DNA from: Heliocidaris erythrogramma
Taxonomy: Eukaryota > Echinodermata > Echinoidea > Camarodonta > Echinometridae
Reading direction: 5' to 3'
Assembly: GCA_025617745.1 (NCBI GenBank)
Contig: CM046853.1
Location: forward strand, 13,945,323 to 14,009,322
DNA: 64,000 nucleotides
The translations under genes and the position numbers were made by a program. Shown one piece after another: positions 23,288 through 37,984 of the stretch; position 1 is the first letter of the stretch, and each line of letters starts with the position of its first letter. Below the pieces are notes generated by a model. That model ran no database searches. It saw only the letters and a program-made list of their open reading frames with translations, and was not told the origin of the DNA.

Positions 23288-26200
23288 GTAAGAATTCCTT
23301 TCAAAGATTATTGAGATTTCTTTCTTGTCATATTCTGTTTAATTGTCAAGTGGCTACAGTCAGTGACCGGCTGTTGGATTTCATGGTTTTATAACTGCTA
23401 TATTTTTTATGATTTTGTATGTGTTTTAAGAATTAGTGACAGGAAATTGTTGTTGATACATGATATTTGCAGTTTTTCGGATACTGTTCAGTTCTATTCA
23501 TACTGTAGATCCTGAATATCATATGTATAATTGAGATATGGAGGATAGTTTGTGATTTGGGATGAGTTGGTTGAAAAACCATGTAAGGTCTTCTTCAATA
23601 TTCTCTGTCATTGCATTTTTTGCAGGTTCCTGTCATGCTTCAGCGATTGCATGTTTTTAAGAATGCAGCAAGTGAAGCAGGAAGTTCCTCGACATCACCT
23701 GTTTCTGAAGTTCCAGAGCGTCACTTTGGCTGCTTTGATAAAACCAAGGAAGATCAGAAAATGGATGAGGAGAATGCTCCCAGTGCTAACCCAGAGAGCA
23801 AAGAGAAAGGCAAATCACAAACCAGTGAATCAAGCCCAAAGGATATTACTTCAAGTGTTCAGAATGGAGCTCATTCAACAGAGGAAGAAAGAAACTCAGC
23901 TAAAGATGACTCTCTTATGATAAACCCTTTGCATGGGAGATTAACAGATCAGACTGGGGAACTAACAGAGAAGAACATGGAAGGCTTAAAAGGAAAGAGG
24001 GAAGGTGATACCACATCACACACTGAAACATCCACCCATGGTACTATCAAGGACAGAACTTGCAGCGCTAAAAGGATGAAAAGGTCAGATGGGTTATCAG
24101 TCAAAAAGAAAAGTTCAGTGCCAAAGGGCAAGAGTAGAAGGACGAAAGTCAAAGGTTTCAACCTGGAAAGATCTTCCAAGCTGAGTGATAATGAAGTTGA
24201 GCTTAGCAACAGTAGCTGGGCGGAAATGTCTCAGTATATCATTGGTTCTCAGTGTATGTTTCCTCTCAATCCCATCATGCAACAGAGGTTTCTTCTGCAG
24301 TATTTGACGCCACTGGGGGAATATCAAGAGGTGAGTCGCAAACTGATAGAGTCACTGAGAAAGCACTTTTAGTGATGATTGTTATTCTCCATTAGATATC
24401 TCTGGTTGATGCTATGATTGATAGATCAAATCATGACATTTTGCATCTATGGAGTCGCTTGTTGTTTGTTAATTTGAGGAAATATGTTACATTAAACAAA
24501 CAAAGATACGTCATAGATTACAGAGTATAAAGATTGTCATTCCAAATATTATCTGGAATATGAATAGATCTGGGGCCCGTTGCACAAAACTTGCGTTTGA
24601 ACGCAACTCGGGGAAAATCAAAAGCAACTTTATTTTTAGCCAATCAGAAGTGCGCATGAAGGACTTGCGTTTGATTTTTAGGAGTTGCGATTAAACGCAA
24701 GTTTTGTGCAACGGGCCCCTGGTAGGTTAAATACCTGAATATGCCCTTTCATATATTATTGTCTACATACAGTATTACATTTCAGCTTTCACAGTCTATT
24801 TGATGTGAAACTTCAGTATTGATCATAATAACATGTAATTGTTGGTTTGTCTTGACAGCTTCTTGGTACTATGTTTGAGAATGGATCCATGGAGTTAGTT
24901 CTTCACTACATTGACCTCAACAAGACCAATGATGTCAGACTCACATTTGATGCTCTCAAGGTACAATTTTAAATCGTTACTTGAAGATGATTAGAATGTT
25001 ACTATCATTGTTTATTTAGTACTTTAGTTCTAAATAAATCCAGGAAATAAATGATAAAAAGGTCATCTAGATTACTTCAAAAAGACTTGTTGATTCTACA
25101 TCAGTACATGTTGCGCATATCTCCAGAAGTACTTATTGTCATTTTCCTGAGGAAGACTTAAAAGATATGTCATGCAAGGGATTATGCACTAATTCTCTGA
25201 AATTCTTTTATAAGAAAAAAAGTTATTCATGTTCACCCCTTTTTTCTGATGTGAGTTCTGAAACTATAAAGTCTTTAAAGAACTAGGGATGTCATTTGGA
25301 TCCCTCATTCTATTTTCCCCCTCATTCTATTTTCCCGACTTTCCCAAACATGATATCCTTTCACTCTCATTAATATATCTTTATTCACCTTTTTTTCTTC
25401 TTAAAGCATGTTTTTTTGTCTCTTTCCCACAGTACCTATCTTCCCTACTTTGCCACAAGAAGTTTGCCATGGAGTTCTTAGAGCTGAATGGTCTTCAGAA
25501 GCTCCTGGAGATACCTCGCCCATCAATAGCAGCCACTGGGGTATCTCTCTGTCTCTACTACCTGGCTTATAATGAGGACACCATGGAACGCATCTGCCTC
25601 CTGCCTGCACCTGTTCTATTACAGATGATGAAGTAAGTCCTTTTTAATGTTTTTTGTCTCGCCCACCGGAGGTGAAGGCGAGACTAAGGGATCCAAATGG
25701 CGTCCGTCCGTCGTCCGTCCGTCACAAAAGTTAAAGTTTACCTGCAAGACTCTCTTATGATGCATTACTTGGCAACTGTTACTGCATTGGCAGCCACACT
25801 TGGGTGATAGAAGCACTAGGGGCATCTCCATGTTATTGTGTTGTCGGAGGTCACATGATGATGTCAAAGGTCATTTGAGGTCATATGTTAAAGTTTACCT
25901 GCAAGACTCTCTTTTGTGAAATAACTTCACATCAGTTGCTTGGATTACAACCTAACTTGGGTCATATTTGCACTGAGGGTACCTTGACGTTATGTTGCCG
26001 TTGGAGGTCACATGATAGGGTCAAAGGTCATTTGAGGTCATACGTTAAAGTTTACCTGCAAGACTCTCTTTTGACAAATAAATTCACATCAGTTGCTTGG
26101 ATTACAACCTAACTTGGGTCATATTTGCACTGAGGGTACCTTCACGTTATGTTGCCGTTGGAGGTCACATGATAGGGTCAAAGGTCATTTAAGGTCATAT

Positions 26201-29200
26201 GTTAAAGTTTACCTGCAAGACTCTCTTATGACACATAACTCTGCACATGTTGCTGCAATGGCAACCAAACTTGGGTGATAGGTGCACTTGAGGTACATTC
26301 ATGTTATTTTCGCGAGTGGGCGAGACACAATATTGCTTATGCTCTTGTTTTTTTAAATCATGAAAATAGCAATCTGATGATGTAAAATGTCAAACTTTAT
26401 ACTTTGAGAAAGACAGTTTAAATTGTTTTGTTTAAAATGTTTTGTTTAAGGTGAAGTATGCCCCTAAATAGGAATATTTCCCTCCTGCAGGATGGATAGA
26501 CACACTCCCAAATCCATTTTGGTCAATAGATACAAAGAATTATTATGTCTTCTATTGCTGATCAGGCTTTAGCACAGTTTAACAATAGTGTTAAAAAGAG
26601 AACAAGCTACTGCAGTTTGAACTTACTTATGCACAGGAATAATCTTCGTTACACTGAAATACTGTAAGATTTCCAACTCAAAAAAAAAAAAAAGGAGGCC
26701 TATACATCAACTGGACCAAACCACAACTCAACCATCAGGTGTACAATTATGAAATACTGTAATTTCACAGTAATCAAAGATAATGGAATGAAATCAATGC
26801 ATGAAATTATATACAACTATAGTTTTGAGTAGATTTACAGGTACAATCCATGATTTTCTCACCCTTTACCTCCATTTCTACCCTAGTTACATGCTATGGC
26901 TGTTAGAGTGCTCACATGAATCAGGAAGATGCCATGCTACAATGTTTCTCATGACAAGTCTCGGCTTTGGGGCTGTGCTGGATCTCTTTGACAGGAAAGA
27001 TGGTCTCCGCAAACTTTTCAATACAGTAAGCCCCCAGTGCAGATAGTTTAAGGTCTCTCACAATTTTGACCTTGTGTCATCAAGATTGAAATAGGTCTGT
27101 CATAAAAACATTTTTTTGGTAGCTGTTGAATATTTGTTATACTTGACTGAGGTTTGGAGACATATACGTTGTGCATTCTATTCATTTTCTCACAAATGCA
27201 GTGGCAAAGAACTTTGAGTAAAATTGCTTTATTTTTCATAGCAATGGGGAGCAAATTCTTCAAACTGAAAATATAATACAAGAAAGGCTGTTTTAGAATG
27301 AGATATGCTGAAAGAAAGACCAGTCATTTTATGTTGAATTATCAAATAAATGTATACTGTGTATTTCAGATGAGTACTCTAAGCATCCTAGACCCTGAGG
27401 GCCAAAATTCTGAACAGAATGATGACGATGTCTTCTCCAGTCGTCAAACCATCAAGCACACTACCCTGGCCCTCAAGAGATACTTTGAGACTCATCTAGC
27501 CATTAAGGTGGACAGTATCAAGAGATCCTATGCCAGGAATCAGGGGCAGACTCCACCTGAACCAATACCTCCATACAAGGTGAGATGCTCAGAATGTGTG
27601 AATGGATATTTGTTTGGGTTTGTATCTAGTATAATGAGGTCATTGGTCAGGAACCAGAGACACGCCCAACTTAACCTGTACCTCTATATATGGTATGGCA
27701 GGATGAAGGTTTCTAGTTTCTGGTTTCATGCATTCTTTTATTTAGATGGAGAATCTGTAGGATTTTGTACCCAAAAGCAAAGGAGAGAAAGAAAAAGAGG
27801 ATGATTTCAGAAGTTGCTTTGGCAGAAGAGTTGTTACTGTGGAAAGATGATAATAGGAAAACAAAAAGTAGGAAGAAGACATTAGTAGAGAAAGGGTAAG
27901 TATTCACACAGAAGAAAATATTAGAAGATGGAAGAAAAAAAATGGTTTGGGAGATGATGTAGGATAAAAGGATAGGAAAAGAGATCTCAACTGTTTTTTT
28001 AATTTGTCTAAAAATACCAGTATAAATAGATCAGCAGTAATGCAAATAGGAAGACAATTAAAGTAGTGTTCAGTTAATTTTTAAAGAACATAATTTGTCA
28101 TTTTGTACATTAACCAATACTGTTCTTTCTCAATTGTCAAGTGAAGATAAGAAAGATCACATATCTTATGTATGTATATTTCAGAACATCCCGGTCACCT
28201 CTGAGACTACCCAAGAGAACATGGAGACCATGCTGGAGCAGGCTCCACTTCGGCTCCATTGGACTCCAGTAGGGACCCTCATCAAGCTACAAGGGATCCA
28301 GCCCCTCCTACAGATTGTAGCCCTGGCAACTGTTTGGAAGAACTATAGTGCAAGGTATTCTTGATTTCTTGTCAATCGTGTTGGTTGTATGACACATACT
28401 ATGGCATCTATTGTTCCACAGCAATTACCTGCACTGTCTAAATTTCCAATTTCCAACCTGGACCAAACACATTGTTTAACCCTGACCCTAACAAAAGCCT
28501 AAACTTAACCTGAATTTCAGTAATAACCCAAATCATTACACTATATCTTAGACGAAATAAAACCCTCAGCAAATTGTCAACAGAGCATGTATTGGTTAAC
28601 CATCCTGTCACGTGCTTTATCAGTTTCGTGGGAAGAGATGTTGGTGTAAACCTGTAGCTGTAAGTCTAATTTCTTGAGGCCGTAATACAGTTATTGTTCT
28701 GTTTGTCAATTTAGATTTAAATTTCTCTTTTAAAATATTTTCTAACAAATATGTTGTCATTCAATTCATTTTAGGAGTATGTGTTGGGTAACCATCCTGT
28801 CACGTGCTTTATCAGTTTCGTGGGAAGAGGTGTTGGTGTAAACCTGTAGCTGTAAGTCTAATTTCTTGAGGCCTTAATATAGTTATTGTTCTGTTTGTCA
28901 ATTTAGATTCAAATTTATCTTTTAAAATATTTTCTAACAAATATGTTGTCATTCAATTCATTTTAGGAGTGAGGTAGTGAAGGCAGCCTTGGATGTGCTG
29001 GCAGTTGTGACAGTAACCAACAGAGGGCAGCTCCAGTTGTGTGAACAGGTTGTCCTTCCAAACGACACAGAAATCGTTGGAATGAAGTAAGTATGAACAA
29101 TCCGAAGGTGGTCAGACATGTAATTGTAACAATATATACAAATCAAATAAGTACCAAACTTAAAGATCCCCTGATATCTGTAGAAACAATGTAAATGATA

Positions 29201-32200
29201 AGTAAATGAATTAAACACTCAAGATGCGATGATTTTTAAAAAAATGTTGCTTTGACTTTTGCCATGCAGTATCGTGAATGGAGTCGCTGAAGGAGAAGTT
29301 TTGTCTGATCCTGATGTACAGAAAGCAGCATTGCAAGTCATCATTAACTGTGTCTGTGGACCATCAACTAGAGTAAGTATTTATGTCATTCATCCCTTTT
29401 GTCGCAAACACGATGTACATCTTGGGAATCCATACTTCTATCATTCTACAGTCATACATTATTCAGTACCAAAGCCACCTTTTTGTTTAGAGTTTGTCTC
29501 TCATTTAAACATTCACCAATTATAGAAGTGGAAAATCTTTGTATATCATCTACCTTTTTTTTCCATTGGAGGATAATGTAGCGGCCTCCGTCCTTACCAA
29601 ATTCTTCTGTTCCGACCTCTACGTCGGAATCGCCCCCATTCTGTATTGGGGCACATGAGCTTTCACTCTGTTCCATATTAGATTAAATATTTGTCAAGAT
29701 TTCCTTTAATTTTTCCGAGCGGCTTCCGAAATATAATAACTACCAAATAATGGAGGAAAAGAAGGGAGGCGGCTTTCTTCAGATTGTTACTAAAGATTCG
29801 TTTCATCAAAATATATGACAATGGAGAGGTACCACAATTAACACATCAAGAACGACACAGGGGTATATTGACTCATATTTAAGTTTCAAGACAAAAAGAA
29901 AAATGGTCAACTTTTATTAATAGCATTATTTACAACATTTCAGAGTCGCCACTGTTACAATGTATACAATGCCTAGCACAATGATAAGCTCTAAGTCCAA
30001 GAACATAATATACTTCTTATTATATCAATTATGATCTTATTATGTATTCTGGAATCCTTTGAAATTCGTCAATTATATTTATGAGGACTTATATTTCTTT
30101 CGTACAAAGGAATTCATATGATAATTCTTCTGAATTTCTTAATGTAGCCTGAAGGAAAACGTTTGGGGCAGTCTTCTTAATTTCCTTCCTAGAACATTCG
30201 GGGGGGAGGGGGGGCGGTCTTCCTAGTTTCCTTCCGGCGTCTTATCAAGAAGTGAGTACAACTATAACTATTCCAACTTCTAGTTTGACATCTTCACCCT
30301 CTTAATTCCGACGTCTATTAAAGAGGAGGGGGGGGGGGGGGGTCCTACAGACTTCTCTGTACGTTTCCTTCCAAGACTTAGCGTTTTTCCGAATCAAGAT
30401 GAGACATTGCCCAAACTTTAATTATCTAGTTTGCAATAAAAGATATCTAATTTATTCTTTAATTGAATAGGGTCTCTAACTCTATCGTTTATTCATAAGC
30501 TACAAGGGCATGGAGTAGACTTTTATTATTTATTCATCAGTCGATTTCCAGCGTCTATATACCTTGCCCACTAGTTCCAGCGTCTTAGCGAGAGCTCCTT
30601 TTCCTGGCTTCGCGGATGCATATGAAGGAAGTTCCCTTTCTTAAAAAGTGTCCGATATATATATGGGTAATTTGCGGACGTGGGGGAAAGCAGTGCGCAG
30701 AGCGAGCTTGGATAGCACACACATCTATGCGCACGGCGTAAAATGTACCAAAAGCATAATCTGTGCTTGTCAGAAGTAGGTTTATTCACTATTTCTTAAT
30801 AAATCACTTTAGAACCTACTATAAAGTCATTAACTTCTAAGAGAATATATCTTTTTGCAGTGAAATGAGCACAATATAAGTCAATATTTACATTCATAAG
30901 ATACAAATTCATCAAAAATTCACCAAAACCTGCAAGCGCTTAGATCGACCGTGTGCATTCCAAGCGCTCATCCGTACGCACACTTAGATATGTGACGACA
31001 CCAACTTATCGCAAATATGACAGTAAATCTTCTATTTTAACAATTAATTATATACATTACTCCAACTGAATATCAGTTACACTGAACTTAAACAAGATAC
31101 ACGGCATAACCTATTTCGCATTAAATTCCATGACAAAAGGAAATAATAAATGTTATTTTCAAATGTCTAAACCAAAGTCAAGTCAAGCCAGGCCTGAATT
31201 GTCTGTAAGCGTCGCCGGTGAACGACGCGCTACACTCTCTAGCGATGACTCAACATCCATTTCATAAATTCATAACAATACATGTCGACAACGTAAAAAG
31301 GATTGTGCGTGCTCAAAAGGGTTATTCCAACGACAAATTTGGATCATTGGCAGACCTGAGAGAAAGGAAGATTATTTTGGAATACCAATCATCTCAAGTA
31401 CAGTAAGTCAAAAGAGAAGGCACTTTCTATTACGGCCGGTAATTCAAGTCAGTTACCAACTTCAAAATCTAAATATCTCTAACTCAGTTTACGTAAAGTT
31501 GATCTTTGCCTACCTTCCAAACTTTAATCAATAATACGGCTGCTCTATCGAGAGAATTTGTCCGCCTGACTCTAAAGATATTAATTTTGCTTATAGGTAT
31601 TATTGTTTTATTTATCGTCTCAAGCATTAGTGACAAAGTAAACAAACATACACGTCTAGCCTTCATTGTTACTTCACGATCCTTCCAGCTGTAGGATCGT
31701 TACAATAATATGGAATTTTGCCATTACCGAGAGAAATAGAGCGTATGTCACCCTTTGTCTGGCATTTGAAAAAAAATCTGAGTTGTACCAAACTCAACAT
31801 TTTTATTGGCCAGTTTTATTACTTTCTGGATAATTCAGTACTCTTCTGTGTCTTGAATGAAATGAGGCGTTAAAGACCTGGTCCGGTGACTGAACAACTA
31901 TACATCAATGGAAAGCTTATTGGACGTAGAATACAAAAATATATGATTAAGACCAATGAGACATTTCGTAATTGCACAATAAGCAAAACAAAAAATAATT
32001 TTCAGCCTCCCCGCCATTTACGGATGAGCCGGTCCGAAATAAATCGCAAACCTATGACGTCATGTTATGAAGACCCGCTAGAACTTGAACTTAGTATTTG
32101 TACATAAACAACACAAGTTGAGCGGGGAGAAGTCCATTGAACGCTGAATAATAAAGTTTTTTTACAAAAGTTTTGAGTTGTCATGGCGTCAGTTGTGATC

Positions 32201-35200
32201 GAAGAAGATAAGGATGATTTGCTGATGGACTGTGAATACGAGGAGGTAGAGGATGGTGAGGAGAAGATGAGGGAAACTATGAAAGTGAATCGAGTTCTGG
32301 CAGCGGCAGTAGTGACAGTGACGAGGACAATTTAGTGATCTGGCCGGTGATAAAGACGGGGATGCTGCCGCATGTGAAGGGGCAAGGTTAGGGGTATTAG
32401 CGTGGGAGTATGAGCCACTGCCAAGGCAAGAGGAGGACCGGGAGAAAATGTAGGACTGAGATAGAGATTTGCAAAACCGTGACAACAGAATGCATGGAAA
32501 TGTAGAAGATTGGTAAGTTTTGTGATTTCTTATTGATGATTTCAATAATGATCTGAAACTATAGCAGAATGTTTAGAATCAGCAAACTCTCTCACCATGT
32601 TCACCTAGAGCAAGACTAAATTTGATCGACGTTCAGTACTACTAGGCCTACTATCACAAAATAAAGCAAGAAACTTTACTAAACTTGATCTGGCGGATAT
32701 AAATGGCGACTGGGCTTAGCGAATTAGGCCATTTGTGATTTATATATAAAGTATTAATTACTTCAAAATGAACCAATATTTTGAGCTTGGCTGTAAGTTT
32801 AACGCGAGGACATCGTCGACTGTCAACTTCGACAACTGCGGCCATAGCTATAGTATACCTACTAACCTAGCGTTCGCGGCAGCTCCCGGTAGGTAGGTTA
32901 CCCGCAGCGCGGGCGGCATAGACATGCTATGATAGCCCTGATGCAGGCCAGCCACGTATGCAATCCATGCATCCGAAAATGCAATTTCAAGATTCCTGCA
33001 ATAAATATTTTACAAAGAATCGAAGAATCTCGTCTAAATATATGGTAAGAATGATTCCTTTCGCATTTTGATGGCTATAATTTTGCTAAATCTAGACTAA
33101 ACCAAATCTAAAGTTTAACAAACATGACAAAGTTAAAACCTAACACAAGCAATGCACTCATTATTGTGCGAGACATGCCTACAAACGTGAAGAGCATAAT
33201 CGACTCATAACAGCCCCAACATTAAATGGAACGACGATTAATCCCCATTCATATCTATTCTATTCAGTTTTAATTAAAATAATCATTTTAATTAGTAAAT
33301 TAAGACACAAAGTCTCATCGAGTTACGTACCATTCCGTATTGACATCGCCTACTGTGTGCAGAAAGATCACAGGCTCGCGATCGATCGCTACATAACATG
33401 ACGTCATCCGCTCGAAGGCTCTTATTCGCGATGTAACTTCAGGGTTTTGAAGCACTTGAATTCCACCGGAATTCCAGATTTCAAACCACTATTTCTCATC
33501 CGCATGGCAATTTCTGGATAAATAGTGGTGATTTTCCTCTTCTGTGTCCCCTAAGCTTCAGATTGATATATAATTCACCTATTTGATTTATCGCTTCGGA
33601 CCAGGTCTTTAAATAAATTTGTCTCCCTCTTTTTGAAGCTTGGAGGCAGCATGGGCCGTTTCATGAGTAACGGTGGGAAGAAGAATCGGACATCGATCAG
33701 GAGTTCAACGGATGTCATTGAGAAGATGTGGGAGACAGTCCGTACAAACAATGGTATCAAGGTAAAGTTTGATAGCTTTTCATTCCAAAGAGAAATAATA
33801 TTATTTGAAGACGGATATCGTTCATGGGAGAAAATACCTGATACCTGATAGCTGATACCGGTTTTCCTTTGGTGTGCCTTTACTTTCCACTGCAAATGGT
33901 TTGTTATGCCTGTTGTTTACATAGTTGTCCTTTTTAGCTACACATATGATTAATGTCATGTACAACTATGGAATGAATAATTTGATAATACTCTATTTCT
34001 GTCTCTCTCTATCTTCAGACTCTACTTAACTTACTCACAGTGAAGACACCTATCACTGAAGCAGATAGTATCCGAGCCATGTCCTGCAAAGCTCTGTGTG
34101 GTCTAGCAAGGTCAGAGGTCGTTAGACAGATTATAAGCAAACTACCCATCTTCTCTAGGAGTGGACTGCAAAGTAAATATATTTTATTTTTTATGCCTTG
34201 ACCAATTAAAGCGATAGGCATTATATTTTGGGGGCTTTTATCTGTTACATATGTCTACATTTCCTGCTGTCAATGCCCTTTTAGTTATGATTACTTCAGA
34301 ACCAGTGAAGATCTTTTTACCAAGCTTGACTAAATTATTAATAGGCTTGAAATGTTAAGCTGATAAGAGTATCGGATAGAATTAGTGAAAATGTTTATGC
34401 TTTCTTCAGGAAAACATCTGGCATATGCTTCCTAGAAGGGTACAATACCTACACAGGGGTCATATCTTTAAGTGAAATATGTTAATGAAATATGGAATAA
34501 TATTTGATGTTTCATGTTTCTTCATATCATAACTGAATTTTTGTATTTGTTTTATGTCAGCTCTCATGCGGGAACCTGTATTGCAAGACAAAAGGACTGA
34601 GCATCTCAAGTTCTGCAAGTATGCTTCAGAGCTGATTGGTGAGTTGAACACAATCAGTTATAGTCCTGAACTAATCCTACCTGGACAATGTGATTGATTT
34701 ATGACATTTTAAATGTTAGATTCTTTAGTTGTTTGGTCATTTCATATGAATGTTCTAACGTTTTAATATATATTCAATAATGCAGTAAAGATTGGATATC
34801 TAATACTTTCCTTTCATTTGTTGTTAGATATGAAAGGAGAAAAGGGAAAATCATTTATTTTGCCTGAGAATGAATTGTCTTTTCTAATTGCAACCTCTTT
34901 AATGTGTTAATCTTGACAGAAAGAGTTACTGGAAAGGCGATGTCGCTGGGAGCTGATGCTACACTCTCTAAGATACACAAGGCCAACATTGTAGCTCAAA
35001 CGAAGATCAGATATGACAACAAGGAATTACTACAGCTCATTCATAATCATCTCAGAGGGCAAGGTAAGATTTTTCTTTTATTCTTCTCTCTCAACAGTCC
35101 ACAAGTAGTCCTCTTTACGATGAAACAAGAAAGAATACATCTCCCTTCCTCTCTCTTTACTCATCTTTTCTCTTTTACACCCACCAGTCCTTTTCAGGAC

Positions 35201-37260
35201 TAACCCACATATTGAAATCATAAAACCAAATAAATGTTACTCACACTACAATGCAAACCTCAACCTTTAAAGAACATCCGAGTTCAAAGTTCATTGTGTC
35301 ATACAAAAGTGAACATTTGTGATTTACTTTTTATTTGAGGCTAAATTCTTCCTTATTTAATAATAATAATAATAAATGTAACTTATATAGCGCCAAATCC
35401 ACTCTGTGGAGTGCTCAAAGCGCATTTAGAAATTAATTAAGAATTAAACAGAAATGTTTTAACATGATTTTTAAAAGAATCGGATGTTATGCATTTTCAG
35501 CATCATGATCAGTAACGTAATATCCTCTGTTGATTTTCTGTTGCAGGTCTTGGGGAGACAGCCAAGGTTCTTGAGAGGGAAGCTGGTCTTCGTTTAGCTA
35601 GTCATAACACATCATCAGCTCTAGCATCATTACAATTGACACCTACTACAGTAAGTCATAAGAGTATAATAACTGCAATAGATTTGATTTGGTTTTGTAT
35701 TTTGTACTTAATTTTTCACATTATGTGATTAAGTTTATTGGAAAAACCTTCTGTTAGAAAGCAATAAAACGCTGCAGAGTTTTGTGTGCTCTATCTCATG
35801 TTTAACAAATTGTCTGATGTTATGCAGAAAATGTTGTGATGATATGCAGAAATTTGTTTTGATGATATTAAGAATTCTGTTTTAATAGCACATGGCCTGA
35901 GCAGCAGCAGTAGTGAAAGAACAAGAAGATTACTGGTTGTAAACCAATATGACTGCTCTATTGCTTACACCCACGGTAGATAGAGATGAAAACCATCCTT
36001 TTATGAAAAGCATTTTATTTCATAACGTCCTGGATACCGTTAAGCAAAGTTTTCCATTCAAAATAGTATCAGTGAAAATCATATTGTATGTTCATTTGTC
36101 ACTAGTAGTTAAGTTCAGGTTCATTGTCAGATAGACATACCTGCCAACTCCTCCGTTTTAGACGGAGTTTCTCAGTTTTTAACATTTTTAAGAGGCCAAA
36201 AAACGGAGTACTCCGTTTTTCTGTTTCCCAGAAAAAAACCCGAAACTAGTACGATTTTATCGTATTTTGTACGATAAAAAAAGTAAAATACGACAATACG
36301 ATATTGCCTATAAAAAAATACGATTTCCCGATCTTTTTTCCTCCTTTTTCTTTTCTTTCTTTAACAAATAAAACAAACAAAGCCTCAGTTTGGGAGTTTA
36401 TCGCACTTCTCTCACCGGGGGGAACCCTCTAAGAAAGCAATTACTGAATTAGGACAGGGGTATGTCCGTTACTTACTGCCGACTCATTAGAAGTCTGTGG
36501 TATTCATCTCACATTATTTTGTGATAAGTACCCCGTGGCAGTTCTAGGAGTGGTACCCACCGTACTGCGATGCATTTGTATGTGCTCCACATACACTCAA
36601 ATGACTGCATGACTTGCGGTTTCGCAGAGCTCACCCCTAATTCCTAGGGTTGATTTTGGTCGGGAGTGACATTTTTCAGAACAAAAAAATGTAAGAAACT
36701 GTATTTTTGGACTTTGTTTGTCCCTATTTATTCTGTATTTAGTTCAAAACTTACGAAATTATTCTCTATTTCGCCAATACTCCGCCATGACGGCGCTGTT
36801 AGTCGGAGCTGTTCTCAACAGCCTTGGCTGCCTGAACTTCGGGGGAGGAGTCCTCAGTAAATGCCTCACTGAGCTGCTTAATTGAAGAAATTTCAGTTAT
36901 GGAAACACTTTACTTATCATCATTTATTTGAATACTACATATAATATTTGATGATAAATTCATCGTACAGTATATTTGAGTAGATGATTGACACATTCTT
37001 ACCAAATTTAGCCTCCCCCCAAATGAAATGTAAATTATATGTACTTCTGCGTTTTCAAAACACTTATTTTATTTCTAAGGTATGAGAAAAACTACAGTGG
37101 TGTGATAGTGTACTATATTTGTTTGTGAATGGTATTAAAAGGCAAAGTTAGTCTATTTAATAAAACACATATGCACATCCAAGCCTACACCAAACCTTAC
37201 ACTCACATGCACACACACCCACACCCACAATGATATGAAATATTAAAAGAGCCACTTAAA

Positions 37261-37296
<36 letters not shown>

Positions 37297-37948
37297 GTAG
37301 ATTAAATGACAAGTGACAATTTAAGATAGTATAATTATAATGCAGGAGTTTTAGGGGGGCATTACCATGACTACCTTCTGAACCTCTGCCATGGCGCGGC
37401 ACTTGGACCCCCAGTTGCGAAACGCTGCAGACGCCGCGCTCGCATGACTCAGTTTTTTTACTTTCCAATGTTGGCAGGTATGGATAGATTCTTTCTGTTT
37501 GATTGTTTTCCTCCTGCATACATTCATTAAAAAAGCATTTTATTGTGTTTTCCTAGTCTCGGATGGCGAGAAATCAACACCTTGTTCACAGCTCAGCATC
37601 ATCCTCCAGCCTAGCTGATCTAGTCAATCAACCATCAACGTCAGGGCCACAACCTACAAATATTAGCACCACACCCTTGCCTCCTCCTAGGATAGCCTTT
37701 GGTCCAGAATCTAGGGCATCACCATCCAGTGCCAGGGTAAGTGTCCGACCACATAGTATCCAGACAGATGGTTGAGTGTGTACATTATGATAAAATCATT
37801 CTTTGTTGCAGATAATCCCATCAGAATATCTGCTGTGATAGTACTCAGGCATGCTATTCATGTGCCAGAGCTCCTGTATAGTTGTAGGGTATCATGTAGA
37901 TGGATGTGAATGATAAACTAGAAGAGGTCATTTACTGTGCTCTTTTCT

Positions 37949-37984
<36 letters not shown>

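Noticed and set aside
25890..26280. CRISPR-like regular repeats
   Set aside because: Units of 150-170 bp with no short-repeat/unique-spacer structure, inside an animal gene intron; they are transposon tandem repeats.
32183..32513. Intact gene inside the TTAA element
   Set aside because: The acidic reading frame needs at least two frameshifts and meets stops, so it is listed as a pseudogene fragment.
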